Shown: positions 39,418 through 48,896, counted from the first letter of the stretch. The stretch is 64,000 nt of DNA from Pseudomonas taiwanensis DSM 21245 (GCF_000425785.1 NZ_AUEC01000015.1:62001-126000); one strand, 5' to 3'. The notes: generated by a model not told the origin, from the letters alone. Numbers and translations are program-made.

Positions 39418-41483
39418 GCGATACCCCACTGCACCGCCTGGCTGCCCGCGTCGGTCTGGCCCGCGACTGGATCGACGCCAACGCCAGGCCCCAGCAGGTC
39501 AGCGACGATGTGCTGCGCAACGTGCTCGAAGCCCTGGGCCACTGCGCCCAGGACGATGCCGCTGTCCTGGCCAGCCTGCGGGCCGTGGAAGCAGCCGAAG
39601 ACAGCGAGCACCTACCGCCGCTGCTGACTGCCGACGTCGGCCAGCCGTTGCCACTGCAACGCTACTTCAGCGCCGCAACCCAGGCCCATTGCACCTTGGA
39701 GGATGGCAGCCAGCGCCTGCTGACCCTGGACGCCCAGGCCCGCCTGCCCGGTGACCTGCCCATCGGCTATCACACCGTGGACATCGACAGCCGCAGCTTC
39801 ACCCTGGCTGTGGCACCGCTGCGCTGCCATAGCCTGGACGAGGCCGTGACGCAACCGCCGCCACGCTGCTGGGGCCTGGCCGTGCAGCTTTACAGCCTGC
39901 GCCGCGACGGCGACGGTGGCTTCGGTGACTGCCTGGCCCTTGAGCAACTCGCTCGCAGCGCCGCCGAACGCGGTGCCGATGCCCTGGCCATCAGTCCGGT
40001 TCATGCACTCTCGGCCATCGACCAGGAGCACTACAGCCCCTACTCGCCATCCAGCCGATTGTTGCTCAACACCCTGTATTCAAGCCCCGCCGCACTGCTC
40101 GGCGAGCGCTCCGTGCGCATGGCCATCGAGGCCTGCGGCCTTGAACACATCCTGGAAGACCTGGAACAAGGCCCTCTGGTCGACTGGCCCCGCGCAGCCG
40201 ATGCCCATGAACGTCTGCTGCAAGCCCTGTATCGGGATTTCAGCCAGAGCGATCACCCGCTGCGCGAGGACTTCGACAGTTTCCGCGCCGCCGGTGGCCA
40301 GGCGCTGGAGCACCACTGCCGCTTCGAAGTGCTACAGATCCAGGCCAAGGCACGAGGTCTGGGCGCTGACTGGCGAGCCTGGCCAAGTGCCTGGCACGAC
40401 CCTTATCACCCTGAAGTCGAGGCGTTCGCCGACGCCCATCAGGCCGAGGTCGAGTTCCAGGCATTTTGCCAATGGCTGACCGAGCGCGGCCTGCAACGCG
40501 TCCAGGCCGCGGCCCGCAGCAATGGCATGGTGATAGGTTTGATCGCCGACCTGGCGGTGGGTGCCGACGGGGCCGGCAGCCAGGCCTGGAGCCGCCAGGA
40601 CGAACTGCTGGCCGACCTCAAGGTGGGTGCTCCGCCCGACATCCTGAACCGCTCGGGGCAGGACTGGGGCATCTGCGCCTTTTCCCCCGAGGGCCTCAAG
40701 CGCAATGGCTATCGCGCCTTCATTGAGATGCTGCGAGCCAACCTGGCCCATGCCGGCGGCCTGCGCATCGACCACGTGATGGGGCTACGCCGCTTGTGGC
40801 TGATTCCGCGAGGTGCCAAGCCAACCGAAGGGGCCTACCTCCAATACCCAGTGGACGACCTGCTGCGCTTGCTGGCTCTGGAATCGGTACGCCATCGCGC
40901 GATCATTCTTGGCGAAGACCTCGGCACCGTCCCTGATGGCTTGCGCGAACGACTGGCCGCAAAAGCCATACTCGGCATGCGTGTGCTGCCGTTCGAACAG
41001 ACATCGACGGGGCACTTCAAAGCGATCCTCGACTGGCCGGACAACGCGCTGGCCACCACCGGCACCCACGACCTGGCACCTCTGGCCGGCTGGCTGGAAA
41101 GCCGCGACATCGACTGGAACCACCGCCTGCAATTGATCGACGCTGCCACCGAACTGCACTGGCGCCATGAGCGACAGAAAGAACAAGCCGGCCTGCGCCA
41201 CATCCTCGAGGCCAACTACGGTTCCTTGAAAGACAACGCCGCCATCATCGACGCCGCCATCCGCTTCGTTGGCCACACCCGCGCACCGCTGGTCCTGGTG
41301 CCCCTCGAAGACCTGCTCGGCAGCGACGAACAGCCCAACTTGCCGGGCACCACTCACAGCCACCCCAATTGGCGCCGTCGCTTTGCCCAGCCCGTTGGCA
41401 AATTGCTCGACGATGAAGATGCCTCCCGTCGCCTGGAGCTACTGGCCCAGGCGCGCGAACAAGCCTGGGAGCGTGACCGATGA
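39414..41483 (+). CDS. malQ: 4-alpha-glucanotransferase (amylomaltase)
   Basis: A 689-residue GH77 enzyme that shuffles maltodextrin chains. Start chosen by the ATGA overlap with treZ. An N-terminal extension of about 140 residues precedes the barrel (WGLAVQLYSLRRDGDGGFGD). Catalytic segments LRIDHVMGLRRLW (nucleophile Asp), ILGEDLGTVPDGLR (Glu) and TTGTHDLAPLAGW (Asp) are complete. In this operon it disproportionates the oligosaccharides acted on by TreY and GlgX. The stop overlaps treY by ATGA. Confidence 0.94.
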   Translation: MSDTPLHRLAARVGLARDWIDANARPQQVSDDVLRNVLEALGHCAQDDAAVLASLRAVEAAEDSEHLPPLLTADVGQPLPLQRYFSAATQAHCTLEDGSQRLLTLDAQARLPGDLPIGYHTVDIDSRSFTLAVAPLRCHSLDEAVTQPPPRCWGLAVQLYSLRRDGDGGFGDCLALEQLARSAAERGADALAISPVHALSAIDQEHYSPYSPSSRLLLNTLYSSPAALLGERSVRMAIEACGLEHILEDLEQGPLVDWPRAADAHERLLQALYRDFSQSDHPLREDFDSFRAAGGQALEHHCRFEVLQIQAKARGLGADWRAWPSAWHDPYHPEVEAFADAHQAEVEFQAFCQWLTERGLQRVQAAARSNGMVIGLIADLAVGADGAGSQAWSRQDELLADLKVGAPPDILNRSGQDWGICAFSPEGLKRNGYRAFIEMLRANLAHAGGLRIDHVMGLRRLWLIPRGAKPTEGAYLQYPVDDLLRLLALESVRHRAIILGEDLGTVPDGLRERLAAKAILGMRVLPFEQTSTGHFKAILDWPDNALATTGTHDLAPLAGWLESRDIDWNHRLQLIDAATELHWRHERQKEQAGLRHILEANYGSLKDNAAIIDAAIRFVGHTRAPLVLVPLEDLLGSDEQPNLPGTTHSHPNWRRRFAQPVGKLLDDEDASRRLELLAQAREQAWERDR

Positions 41484-44254
41484 AGCCATTGACCGCCACC
41501 CAGCGCCTGCAATTTCACAGTGACTTCACCCTTGACCATGCGGTGCCGCTGGTGCCGTATTTCGCCCGGCTTGGCATCAGCCACCTCTACGCTTCCCCCC
41601 TCCTCAAGGCACGCGCCGGCTCACGTCATGGGTACGACGTGGTCGACCCCACCTGCGTGAACCCCGAACTGGGTGGCGAGGCCGCCCTTGAGCGCTTGGT
41701 GAGCGCGTTGCGCCAGCACGGCATGGGACTGATCGTGGACACCGTTTCCAACCACATGGCCGTCGGCGGGGCCGACAACCCTTGGTGGCAGAGCCTCCTG
41801 GCCTGGGGACGGCGCAGCCCGTATGCCGAATTCTTCGACATCCAGTGGCACTCCAGCGACCCGCTACTGGCCGGGCAACTGTTGCTGCCCTTCCTCGGCA
41901 ACGACTATGGGCTGGCACTGAAGAACGGCGAAATACCGCTGACCTTCGATGATCAGCACGGTGTGCTGCATATCGCCCACTACGACCACCGTTTCCCGAT
42001 CTGCCCGGTGGACTATGGCCGGGTCCTCTCACAGAGTCCTGACCCCCAGTTGCAGGCCCTGGCCCCACGCTTCGCCGCCCTGCACCTGGCTGACGAGCCC
42101 CTGCACGCTGCCCTGCCCTTGCAGGCAGAACTGGCACGCTGCGTCGCCGATGGTGCCGACCTGGCATCCGCGCTGCAGGCCTTCGATAGCCGCAGCACAG
42201 CGGGTTTCAAGCACCTGCACGCGCTGCTCGAACGCCAGACCTACCGCCTGGCCAGTTGGCGAACCGCCGCCGACGACATCAACTGGCGGCGCTTTTTCGA
42301 CATCAACGAACTGGGCGGCCTGCGGGTCGAGCGTGCCGTGGTGTTCGAGGCTACCCACGCCAAGCTGTTCGAGCTGATCGAGCGCGGTTTGGTCGATGGC
42401 CTGCGCATCGACCATATCGACGGCCTGGCCGATCCGCGCCAGTACTGCCGCAAGCTGCGCAGGCGGGTCGATCGTCTGCTGGCACGGCGCCCCGTGAACG
42501 CGGCAGTCGAGCATTTCCCGATCTACGTGGAAAAAATTCTCGGCGCCGGCGAGCACCTGCATCGCGACTGGCTGACCGACGGCACCACCGGCTACGAGTT
42601 CATGAACCAGGTGTCGCTGCTGCAGCACGCCCCCGCTGGCGAGGCGCCGCTTAGCGAGTTGTGGTCGAGCATCAGCGAACGCCCCGACTTCCCCGAGGAG
42701 GTCCGCCAGGCGCGGCACCTGGTGCTCAATGCCAGCCTGGCCGGCGACTGCGAGTCGGTGGCCCAAGCCCTCCTTCAGGTCGCCCGCGACGACCTGATGA
42801 CCCGCGACCTGACTTTAGGCGCGATCCGCCGCGCCGTGCAGGCGCTGGTCGCGCATTACCCAGTCTACCGCACGTACTTCAACGCCTGCGGGCGCCCGGC
42901 CGAAGACGAAGCTTTCTTCCAGCAGGCGCTGGCCGGTGCCCGCCAGGACCTCGGCGAAGCCGACTGGCCGCTGCTGGCGCAGCTCGAACAATGGCTGGGC
43001 GGCCAGCCCTGGCGGCACCTGCCTGCGGGCAAGCCACGCAAACACCTGCGCCATGCCTGCGTGCGCTTCCAGCAGCTCACCGCCCCCAGCGCCGCCAAGG
43101 CGGTGGAAGACACCGCCTTCTACCGCAGCGGCCGCCTGCTGTCGCGCAACGATGTAGGCTTCGAGGCCGAACGGTTCTATGCCGATGCGGCCGAGTTCCA
43201 CAGCCAGGCCCAACGCCGGCTGCGCCACTACCCCGACAACCTGCTGACGACCGCCACCCATGACCACAAACGTGGCGAGGACTGCCGCGCGCGCCTGGCC
43301 GTGCTCAGCGAGCGCGCGCCCTGGCTGGCCAGCCGCGTCGAGCACTGGCGCGAACTCGCCGCCCCATTGCGCGAGTCGCTGGAGGACGGCCTGGCCCCTA
43401 GTCCCGGCGATGAGTTGCTGCTATTCCAGACGCTGCTGGGCAGTTGGCCACTGGAGCTCGACCTGCACGACGATGCCGCACTGCGCAGCTATGCCGAGCG
43501 TATCCGTCAGTGGCAGCAGAAAGCGCTGCGCGAGGCCAAGCTGCGCAGCAGCTGGAATGCGCCGAACACAGCCTACGAAACGGCCTGTGCAGCCTACGTC
43601 GATAGCCTGCTGCTGGACCGCCAGAACCAGCAGCTGCGCCAGTCGCTGGCCGACGCGGTGCGCCTGATCGCCTGCCCTGGCGCTCTCAACGGCCTGGTAC
43701 AAACGCTGTTGCGCATGACCGTGCCCGGCGTGCCCGACCTGTACCAAGGCAACGAGTACTGGGATTTCAGCCTGGTCGACCCGGACAACCGCCGCCCCGT
43801 GGACTACGCTTGCAGGCGTCGCACCCTGGACGCTGCCACACCGCTCGACGCGCTGCTCATGCACTGGCGCGACGGACGTATCAAGCAGGCGCTGGTGTCG
43901 CAGGTATTGGATTGCCGTCAGGCACACTCCGCGCTGTTCCGTCGCGGAGCCTACCTGCCGTTGACCGTGCAGGGCCGACATGCCGACAAGGTCGTGGCCT
44001 TCGCCCGCCTGGGCGAAGATGAACGCGCCATCGTGATTGCCCCACGCCTTGCCAGCAGCCTGCTTGGCGATGCCCCTACACCGTTGATCCCAGCGCAGAA
44101 CTGGGACGACACCCGGCTGATCCTGCCGTTTGCCTTGTCGCCTGCCAATACGACGGGACTTTTCACCACCGGTGCGGTCAGCCCTTGTAAGGAGCTGATG
44201 TTGAACAGCGTACTGGCGAAGTTTCCGGTCAATCTGTTGATACAACAATCTTGA
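41480..44254 (+). CDS. treY: malto-oligosyltrehalose synthase
   Basis: A 924-residue GH13 intramolecular transglycosylase turning the reducing end of maltodextrin into a trehalose unit. It begins ATQRLQFHSDFTLDHAVPLV; catalytic Asp in GLRIDHIDGLADPRQY (near residue 310), Glu in FPIYVEKILGAGEHL (near 350), and TTATHDHKRGEDCRARL (near 590) are all present. Length is near the upper end for TreY. It works with TreZ to make free trehalose, an osmoprotectant in pseudomonads. Overlaps malQ by 4 bp; 14 bp separate it from the DUF2934 gene. Confidence 0.94.
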   Translation: MKPLTATQRLQFHSDFTLDHAVPLVPYFARLGISHLYASPLLKARAGSRHGYDVVDPTCVNPELGGEAALERLVSALRQHGMGLIVDTVSNHMAVGGADNPWWQSLLAWGRRSPYAEFFDIQWHSSDPLLAGQLLLPFLGNDYGLALKNGEIPLTFDDQHGVLHIAHYDHRFPICPVDYGRVLSQSPDPQLQALAPRFAALHLADEPLHAALPLQAELARCVADGADLASALQAFDSRSTAGFKHLHALLERQTYRLASWRTAADDINWRRFFDINELGGLRVERAVVFEATHAKLFELIERGLVDGLRIDHIDGLADPRQYCRKLRRRVDRLLARRPVNAAVEHFPIYVEKILGAGEHLHRDWLTDGTTGYEFMNQVSLLQHAPAGEAPLSELWSSISERPDFPEEVRQARHLVLNASLAGDCESVAQALLQVARDDLMTRDLTLGAIRRAVQALVAHYPVYRTYFNACGRPAEDEAFFQQALAGARQDLGEADWPLLAQLEQWLGGQPWRHLPAGKPRKHLRHACVRFQQLTAPSAAKAVEDTAFYRSGRLLSRNDVGFEAERFYADAAEFHSQAQRRLRHYPDNLLTTATHDHKRGEDCRARLAVLSERAPWLASRVEHWRELAAPLRESLEDGLAPSPGDELLLFQTLLGSWPLELDLHDDAALRSYAERIRQWQQKALREAKLRSSWNAPNTAYETACAAYVDSLLLDRQNQQLRQSLADAVRLIACPGALNGLVQTLLRMTVPGVPDLYQGNEYWDFSLVDPDNRRPVDYACRRRTLDAATPLDALLMHWRDGRIKQALVSQVLDCRQAHSALFRRGAYLPLTVQGRHADKVVAFARLGEDERAIVIAPRLASSLLGDAPTPLIPAQNWDDTRLILPFALSPANTTGLFTTGAVSPCKELMLNSVLAKFPVNLLIQQS

Positions 44255-44268
44255 ACATCAGGAGCGTC

Positions 44269-44514
44269 ATGATGAGCGTCGATGAAAAGCGTATTCGCGA
44301 ATTTGCCTATCAGATCTGGGAGTCGGAAGGTAAACCCGTAGGCCAGGAAGAGCGCCATTGGGACATGGCGCGCAAGCTTGCGGAAGCCGAGTCCCTGGCG
44401 CCCAAGGCGGCGCCACGCAAGCGCGCCCCGGCCAAACCTAAAGCCCCTGCCGTGGCCGAAAAGCCGGCGCCGGTGAAGAAGCCGCGCGCGGTGAAAAAGC
44501 CCACTGCCGGCTGA
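44269..44514 (+). CDS. DUF2934 small protein with Ala/Lys/Pro tail
   Basis: An 81-residue protein. Residues 4-45 are the DUF2934 domain (KRIREFAYQIWESEGKP, then HWDMARKLAE), a helical motif found in many proteobacterial small proteins. The rest is disordered and basic (APRKRAPAKPKAPAVAEKPA), resembling histone-H1-like tails. CAGGAG precedes the ATG; a second ATG directly follows. Located inside the trehalose operon between treY and glgX, as in P. aeruginosa. Role unknown; nucleic-acid or glucan contact are both conceivable. Confidence 0.85.
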   Translation: MMSVDEKRIREFAYQIWESEGKPVGQEERHWDMARKLAEAESLAPKAAPRKRAPAKPKAPAVAEKPAPVKKPRAVKKPTAG

Positions 44515-44532
44515 ATCGGTATCAGTCTCGGC

Positions 44533-44589
44533 CTCATCGCCGGTAGCCAGCCCTTGCCCTTTTGCAGGCGCCAGCTTGCCGGTGATGAG
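44533..44589. repeat. REP-like hairpin between DUF2934 gene and glgX
   Basis: Imperfect inverted arms 44533-44550 (CTCATCGCCGGTAGCCAG) and 44571-44589 (CCAGCTTGCCGGTGATGAG), 18 bp after the DUF2934 stop. Intercistronic; may reduce glgX expression relative to upstream genes. Confidence 0.6.
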
Positions 44590-44630
44590 CCCGCCTACAT
44601 TTCCCTCCACACAGGCCCTCGAGGATTGCC

Positions 44631-46784
44631 ATGAGCCCCCGCACCCCAAAGAAAACCCGCTCTGTCGCCCCATCGCGGATCCGCGAAGGACTGCCCTTCC
44701 CCCTTGGTGCCACCTGGGATGGGCTGGGGGTCAACTTCGCATTGTTCTCGGCCAACGCCAGCAAGGTCGAACTGTGCCTGTTCGACTCCAGCGGCGAAGA
44801 GGAACTGGAGCGCATCGAGCTACCCGAGTACACCGACGAGATCTACCACGGCTACCTGCCCGACGCGCATCCAGGGCTGGTCTACGGCTACCGCGTGCAT
44901 GGCCCTTACGAGCCAGAGAACGGCCACCGCTTCAACCCCAACAAACTGCTGATCGACCCCTATGCCAAGCAATTGGTCGGCGGCCTGAAATGGTCCGAAG
45001 CCTTGTTCGGCTACACCATTGGCCACCCCGACGGCGACCTGTCGTTCGATGAACGCGACAGCGCGCCCTTCGTGCCCAAGTGCAAGGTGATCGACCCTGC
45101 CTTCACCTGGGGCCGCGATCAGCGCGTGCTGGTGCCCTGGGAGCGCACGATCATCTACGAAGCCCACACCAAGGGCATCAGCATGCGTCACCCGGCGGTG
45201 CCGGAAGCTCTGCGCGGCACTTTCGCCGGCCTTGCCAATGACGAGTTGCTCAAGCACATCAAGGACCTGGGTGTATCAAGCATCGAGCTGCTGCCGATCC
45301 ATGCCTTCGTCAACGACCAGCACCTGCTGCAAAAAGGCCTGAACAACTACTGGGGCTACAACAGCATCGCCTTCTTCGCGCCGCATCCCAGCTACCTGGC
45401 CAGCGGCAAGATCGCCGAGTTCAAGGAGATGGTCGCTCACCTGCATGATGCCGGCCTGGAGGTGATACTCGATGTGGTCTACAACCACACTGCCGAGGGC
45501 AACGAACTCGGTCCGACGCTGTCCATGCGCGGCATCGACAACGCCTCGTACTACCGCTTGATGCCGGATGACAAGCGCTACTACATCAACGATTCCGGCA
45601 CAGGCAACACCCTCGACCTGAGCCACCCCTGCGTACTGCAACTGGTGACCGACTCGCTGCGCTACTGGGCCGGCGAGATGCGCGTCGATGGTTTCCGCTT
45701 CGACCTGGCGACCATTCTCGGGCGCTACCACGATGGCTACAACGAACGTCACAGCTTCCTCGTCGCCTGCCGCCAGGACCCGCTGCTCAGCCAGGTCAAG
45801 CTCATCGCCGAGCCATGGGACTGCGGCCCCGGCGGCTACCAGGTGGGTCACTTCGCACCGGGCTGGGCGGAATGGAACGACCGCTTCCGCGATACCGTGC
45901 GTGCGTTCTGGAAGGGTGACGAAGGCCAGCTAGCCGATTTCGCCTCGCGCATGACCGCCTCGGGCGACATGTTCAACAACCGTGGCCGACGCCCCTATGC
46001 CTCAGTCAACTTCGTCACCGCCCATGATGGCTTCACCCTGCGCGACCTGGTGTCGTACAACCACAAGCACAACGAAGACAACGACGAGAACAACCAGGAC
46101 GGGACCGACAACAACCTGTCATGGAACTGCGGGGCCGAAGGCCCGACCGACGACCCGACCATCAATGCCCTGCGCACCCGGCAGATGCGCAACTTCTTCG
46201 CGACCTTGCTGCTGGCCCAGGGCACCCCGATGATCGTCGCCGGCGATGAGTTCAGCCGGACCCAACATGGCAACAACAACGCCTATTGCCAGGACAGCGA
46301 GATCGGCTGGGTGAACTGGGAGTTAGACGAAGAAGGCGAAGAGCTGCTGGCCTTTGTCAAACGCCTGACCCGTCTGCGCCTGGCCTACCCGGTGCTGCGC
46401 CGCTCACGTTTCCTGGTCGGAGACTACAACGAAGCGATCGGGGTCAAGGACGTCACCTGGCTGGCACCGGATGGCCGCGAAATGAGCGTAGAACAATGGG
46501 AAGACCCCCATGGCCGCTGCCTGGGGATGCTAATGGACGGTCGCGCCCAGGTGAGCGGCATCGCCCGCCCCGGTTCGGAGGCTACCCTCCTGCTGATCGT
46601 CAATGCCTACCACGACACCGTACCGTTCCTGCTACCGGCCGTACCCGAGGGCGATTACTGGAGCTGCCTGATCAACACCGACAGGCCCGAGATGCGCAAA
46701 CCCCAGCATCTGCAGTTCGATACGACCTTGGAAGTCAAAGGCCGCTCGGTGCTGCTGATGGTGCTCCAACGAGAAGATGAATAG
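44631..46784 (+). CDS. glgX: glycogen debranching enzyme GlgX (isoamylase type)
   Basis: A 717-residue GH13 enzyme hydrolysing alpha-1,6 branches. An N-terminal CBM48-like domain (GLPFPLGATWDGLGVNFALF) precedes the barrel. Catalytic Asp in MRVDGFRFDLATILGR (near residue 350), Glu in LIAEPWDCGPGGYQVG (near 390), and Asp in FVTAHDGFTLRDL (near 463) are intact, followed by NHKHNEDNDENNQDG typical of GlgX. It frees linear chains for MalQ, TreY and TreZ. Last gene of the glucan/trehalose unit, with a GC hairpin just after the stop. Confidence 0.95.
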   Translation: MSPRTPKKTRSVAPSRIREGLPFPLGATWDGLGVNFALFSANASKVELCLFDSSGEEELERIELPEYTDEIYHGYLPDAHPGLVYGYRVHGPYEPENGHRFNPNKLLIDPYAKQLVGGLKWSEALFGYTIGHPDGDLSFDERDSAPFVPKCKVIDPAFTWGRDQRVLVPWERTIIYEAHTKGISMRHPAVPEALRGTFAGLANDELLKHIKDLGVSSIELLPIHAFVNDQHLLQKGLNNYWGYNSIAFFAPHPSYLASGKIAEFKEMVAHLHDAGLEVILDVVYNHTAEGNELGPTLSMRGIDNASYYRLMPDDKRYYINDSGTGNTLDLSHPCVLQLVTDSLRYWAGEMRVDGFRFDLATILGRYHDGYNERHSFLVACRQDPLLSQVKLIAEPWDCGPGGYQVGHFAPGWAEWNDRFRDTVRAFWKGDEGQLADFASRMTASGDMFNNRGRRPYASVNFVTAHDGFTLRDLVSYNHKHNEDNDENNQDGTDNNLSWNCGAEGPTDDPTINALRTRQMRNFFATLLLAQGTPMIVAGDEFSRTQHGNNNAYCQDSEIGWVNWELDEEGEELLAFVKRLTRLRLAYPVLRRSRFLVGDYNEAIGVKDVTWLAPDGREMSVEQWEDPHGRCLGMLMDGRAQVSGIARPGSEATLLLIVNAYHDTVPFLLPAVPEGDYWSCLINTDRPEMRKPQHLQFDTTLEVKGRSVLLMVLQREDE

Positions 46785-47155
46785 ACCCAACGGGCGCCAC
46801 CGCCCAAGCGGCGGTGGAGCTTGAGCTCTAGCCCTAACAATGATTCGGCATAGCCGCCGATCGGCAAATAGCGAACATCGCTATGCCCACAATTTTTATC
46901 AATAGATTCATAGCGTTGAGCCAATCACCAAGGCATGAACGGGACTTTCACGTTTTCTTGACGCAAGCGCTGACCTCTCCTTAGCTGAACATTATCACTA
47001 CGCGTAAAAAATCACGCCGGGCCTCTAGCTCGCGCCTTCGTGCGCACTTGCTAAAGCTGGCGTGCTGGTTTGGGTCGCCCTCTGTTTTTGCCGTACAGCT
47101 CGTGACAACAGGCCAGGTCCTTGGGCTGTACAACAAAAAAATGAGGAGATCCGCT
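46785..47155 (+). other. 371-bp gap between glgX and the barrel protein
   Basis: No gene seen. It holds the hairpin at 46797-46817 and a longer inverted repeat, GGCATAGC (46847-46854) with GCTATGCC (46880-46887), enclosing a shorter pair ATAGCG/CGCTAT. From about 46880 to 47000 the DNA is AT-rich and suitable for a promoter of the following gene. Confidence 0.5.
46797..46817 (+). terminator. GC hairpin after glgX
   Basis: CCACCGCC (46797-46804) and GGCGGTGG (46810-46817) with a CAAGC loop, 12 bp after the glgX stop; no T-run follows. Confidence 0.6.
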
Positions 47156-48232
47156 ATGAAAAGAACCTCGAATCCCTGGCGTTTCGACAGCATTTTCTGC
47201 GCGGTTTCCACGTCGCTGCTTCTGGCAACCCCTGTGGAAACCTTGGCGTTTGAATTGCAGGACGACCCGACCTTCGACCGCTTCCTGCAACAACCGTCAA
47301 TGCCACAGCTGTCACTCGACCCGGTGAGCGCCGTCGGCCTCACCCTGGGCACGCTGAACGAGTTTTCCGATCGCATGAGCGAGCGCCACGGGCAGGCCGC
47401 ACCGGACCTGGTCGCCAGCCAATGGTCGCAGTTCTTCCCCAGCGTGCAACGCCAGGGCGCGCAGCCGCCAGACCAGCTCGAAGCGCCCAGCCAGCAATTG
47501 ATGATCGGCCCGGACCTGTTCGTACGTGAATCCTCGGCGGGCAATGTGCACCGGGCGGGAATCTTCGTTGGCCATAACAACCTGCAGAGCACCTTCAACG
47601 GTATGCGCCCGTTGCTTGGCGACAAGCAGCGCAATGCGGTCAACCTCAGCGGCGAGAGCCTGGGGGTGTACTGGAGCATGACCCATGATCGCGGCTGGCA
47701 CCTGGATGCCGTGGCCATGGGCTCGCGCATTGATGTCAACGGCCGTGGCGAAAGCGGCCAGCGCCTGGACGACAGCGGCCACGCGATGACCTTCTCGGTG
47801 GAAGGCGGCTACCCGATCAAGTTGGGAGGCGGCTGGGTGATCGAGCCACAGGCACAGTTGATCAACCAACAATTCTTCCCCGGCAGCCAAGTGCAGGAAG
47901 AGACCTTGCAGGCCTTCGACAGCCAGCCCAGCTGGAGCGGCCGGGTCGGTGCCAAGTTGTCCGGCCGCTACGCCGTGCGCGGCATGCCGATCGAGCCTTA
48001 CGTGCGGACCAACGTCTGGTACGACTTCAGCAACGCCGACTCGGTGAAGCTGGACCAGGTCGACAAGATTTCCAGCTCGCGCTACTCGACCACGGTGGAG
48101 TTAGGCTTGGGACTGGTAGCCAGGGTCACCCCGTCCGTGGCGCTGTTTGTCAGTGCCGATTACAGCAGTGATGTGGATGGGAATGACTTGAATGGGTTGA
48201 TTGGGAGTTTGGGGGTGAAGATGCGTTGGTAG
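47156..48232 (+). CDS. autotransporter-like outer-membrane beta-barrel without passenger
   Basis: A 358-residue protein from an ATG with GAGGAG 8-13 bases upstream; residues 1-32 look like a signal peptide (FCAVSTSLLLATPVETLA). Residues about 95-358 resemble the autotransporter (pertactin-type) barrel: alternating hydrophobic strands such as SLGVYWSMTHDRGWHLDAVA, FSVEGGYPIKLGGGWVIEPQ and the last strand GLIGSLGVKMRW, ending in aromatic Trp as outer-membrane proteins do. Only about 60 residues separate signal and barrel, far too short for a usual passenger. Either a passenger-less barrel family or a shortened autotransporter. Stand-alone. Confidence 0.75.
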   Translation: MKRTSNPWRFDSIFCAVSTSLLLATPVETLAFELQDDPTFDRFLQQPSMPQLSLDPVSAVGLTLGTLNEFSDRMSERHGQAAPDLVASQWSQFFPSVQRQGAQPPDQLEAPSQQLMIGPDLFVRESSAGNVHRAGIFVGHNNLQSTFNGMRPLLGDKQRNAVNLSGESLGVYWSMTHDRGWHLDAVAMGSRIDVNGRGESGQRLDDSGHAMTFSVEGGYPIKLGGGWVIEPQAQLINQQFFPGSQVQEETLQAFDSQPSWSGRVGAKLSGRYAVRGMPIEPYVRTNVWYDFSNADSVKLDQVDKISSSRYSTTVELGLGLVARVTPSVALFVSADYSSDVDGNDLNGLIGSLGVKMRW

Positions 48233-48429
48233 TGTGTACTGCTGCATAGGGCAAGGGCGGCATTAGGTCATTTAGAGGGGACGGAATTGAGTGGCGGGTC
48301 CGCTTACGGGCCGACCTGGATGCCATGCTAAAGGGTGACCTGCACAGGTTGAAAGGACTCGCATTCGCCACCGCCTTGTACATCGCAGCGGTAGTCGGCA
48401 CCGACGTATTCGCAGTCGGTTGTCCATCA

Positions 48430-48896
48430 ACTCGTTACACCGTGGATCGGCTTACAGCGGGCGGTCGAGCAGGTACTACTGGTACTCCGACGGGCCGCGT
48501 CGGGTGGCGTGGAGTGGGTGAGCTGGACGGCGACGGCGTAGCGGTACTGGCGCTTGAGCAGCGTGGATGGGCTGTCGTGGCTGCCGAGCCACTGCTCCTG
48601 CAAACGCCCGACCAGGTCCCAGGCCTGGGGTTGCCCTGCTGCCGAACCACTTCGCGGTGCAGGTCGTCGCGCTCGTAGGCGAGCATTTCGTGGTGGTCGA
48701 GGGTCATGCCCAGCAGGTGGCCGCTGCCGTAGGTGAGCCAGCTGACTTTGTGGCCGTCCGGGCGGAGGGTGCTGGTGCGCTGGTTGAGGGCGTCGTATTC
48801 GTGCTGCCACACGGCGACCATCGGCGTGCCGAGGTGATCGCAGTGGTACCAGGCAATCGCATCGAACGCCTGCGGTGGCATCGTCATCTGCCACAA
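48430..48896 (-). pseudogene. decayed RHS-repeat protein fragment
   Basis: Reading the minus strand, three frames each carry pieces of one RHS (rearrangement hotspot) protein. The first frame has AWYHCDHLGTPM, joined directly to VWQHEYDALNQRT, WLTYGSGHLLGMTLDHHEML and AYERDDLHREVVRQQGN. Near 48625-48640 the match jumps to a second frame (DLVGRLQEQWLGSHDS, LLKRQYRYAV), and near 48510 to a third (RRGPSEYQ), where stop codons interrupt the match. The HCDHLGTP motif normally lies far C-terminal to the others, so there is also an internal deletion. RHS proteins are frequent T6SS cargo, and the fragment is 2 kb from the T6SS genes. Not functional. Confidence 0.8.

Noticed and set aside
48325..48678. 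117-codon plus-strand frame near the RHS relic
   Set aside because: Runs antisense through RHS-derived sequence and has no coding character of its own.
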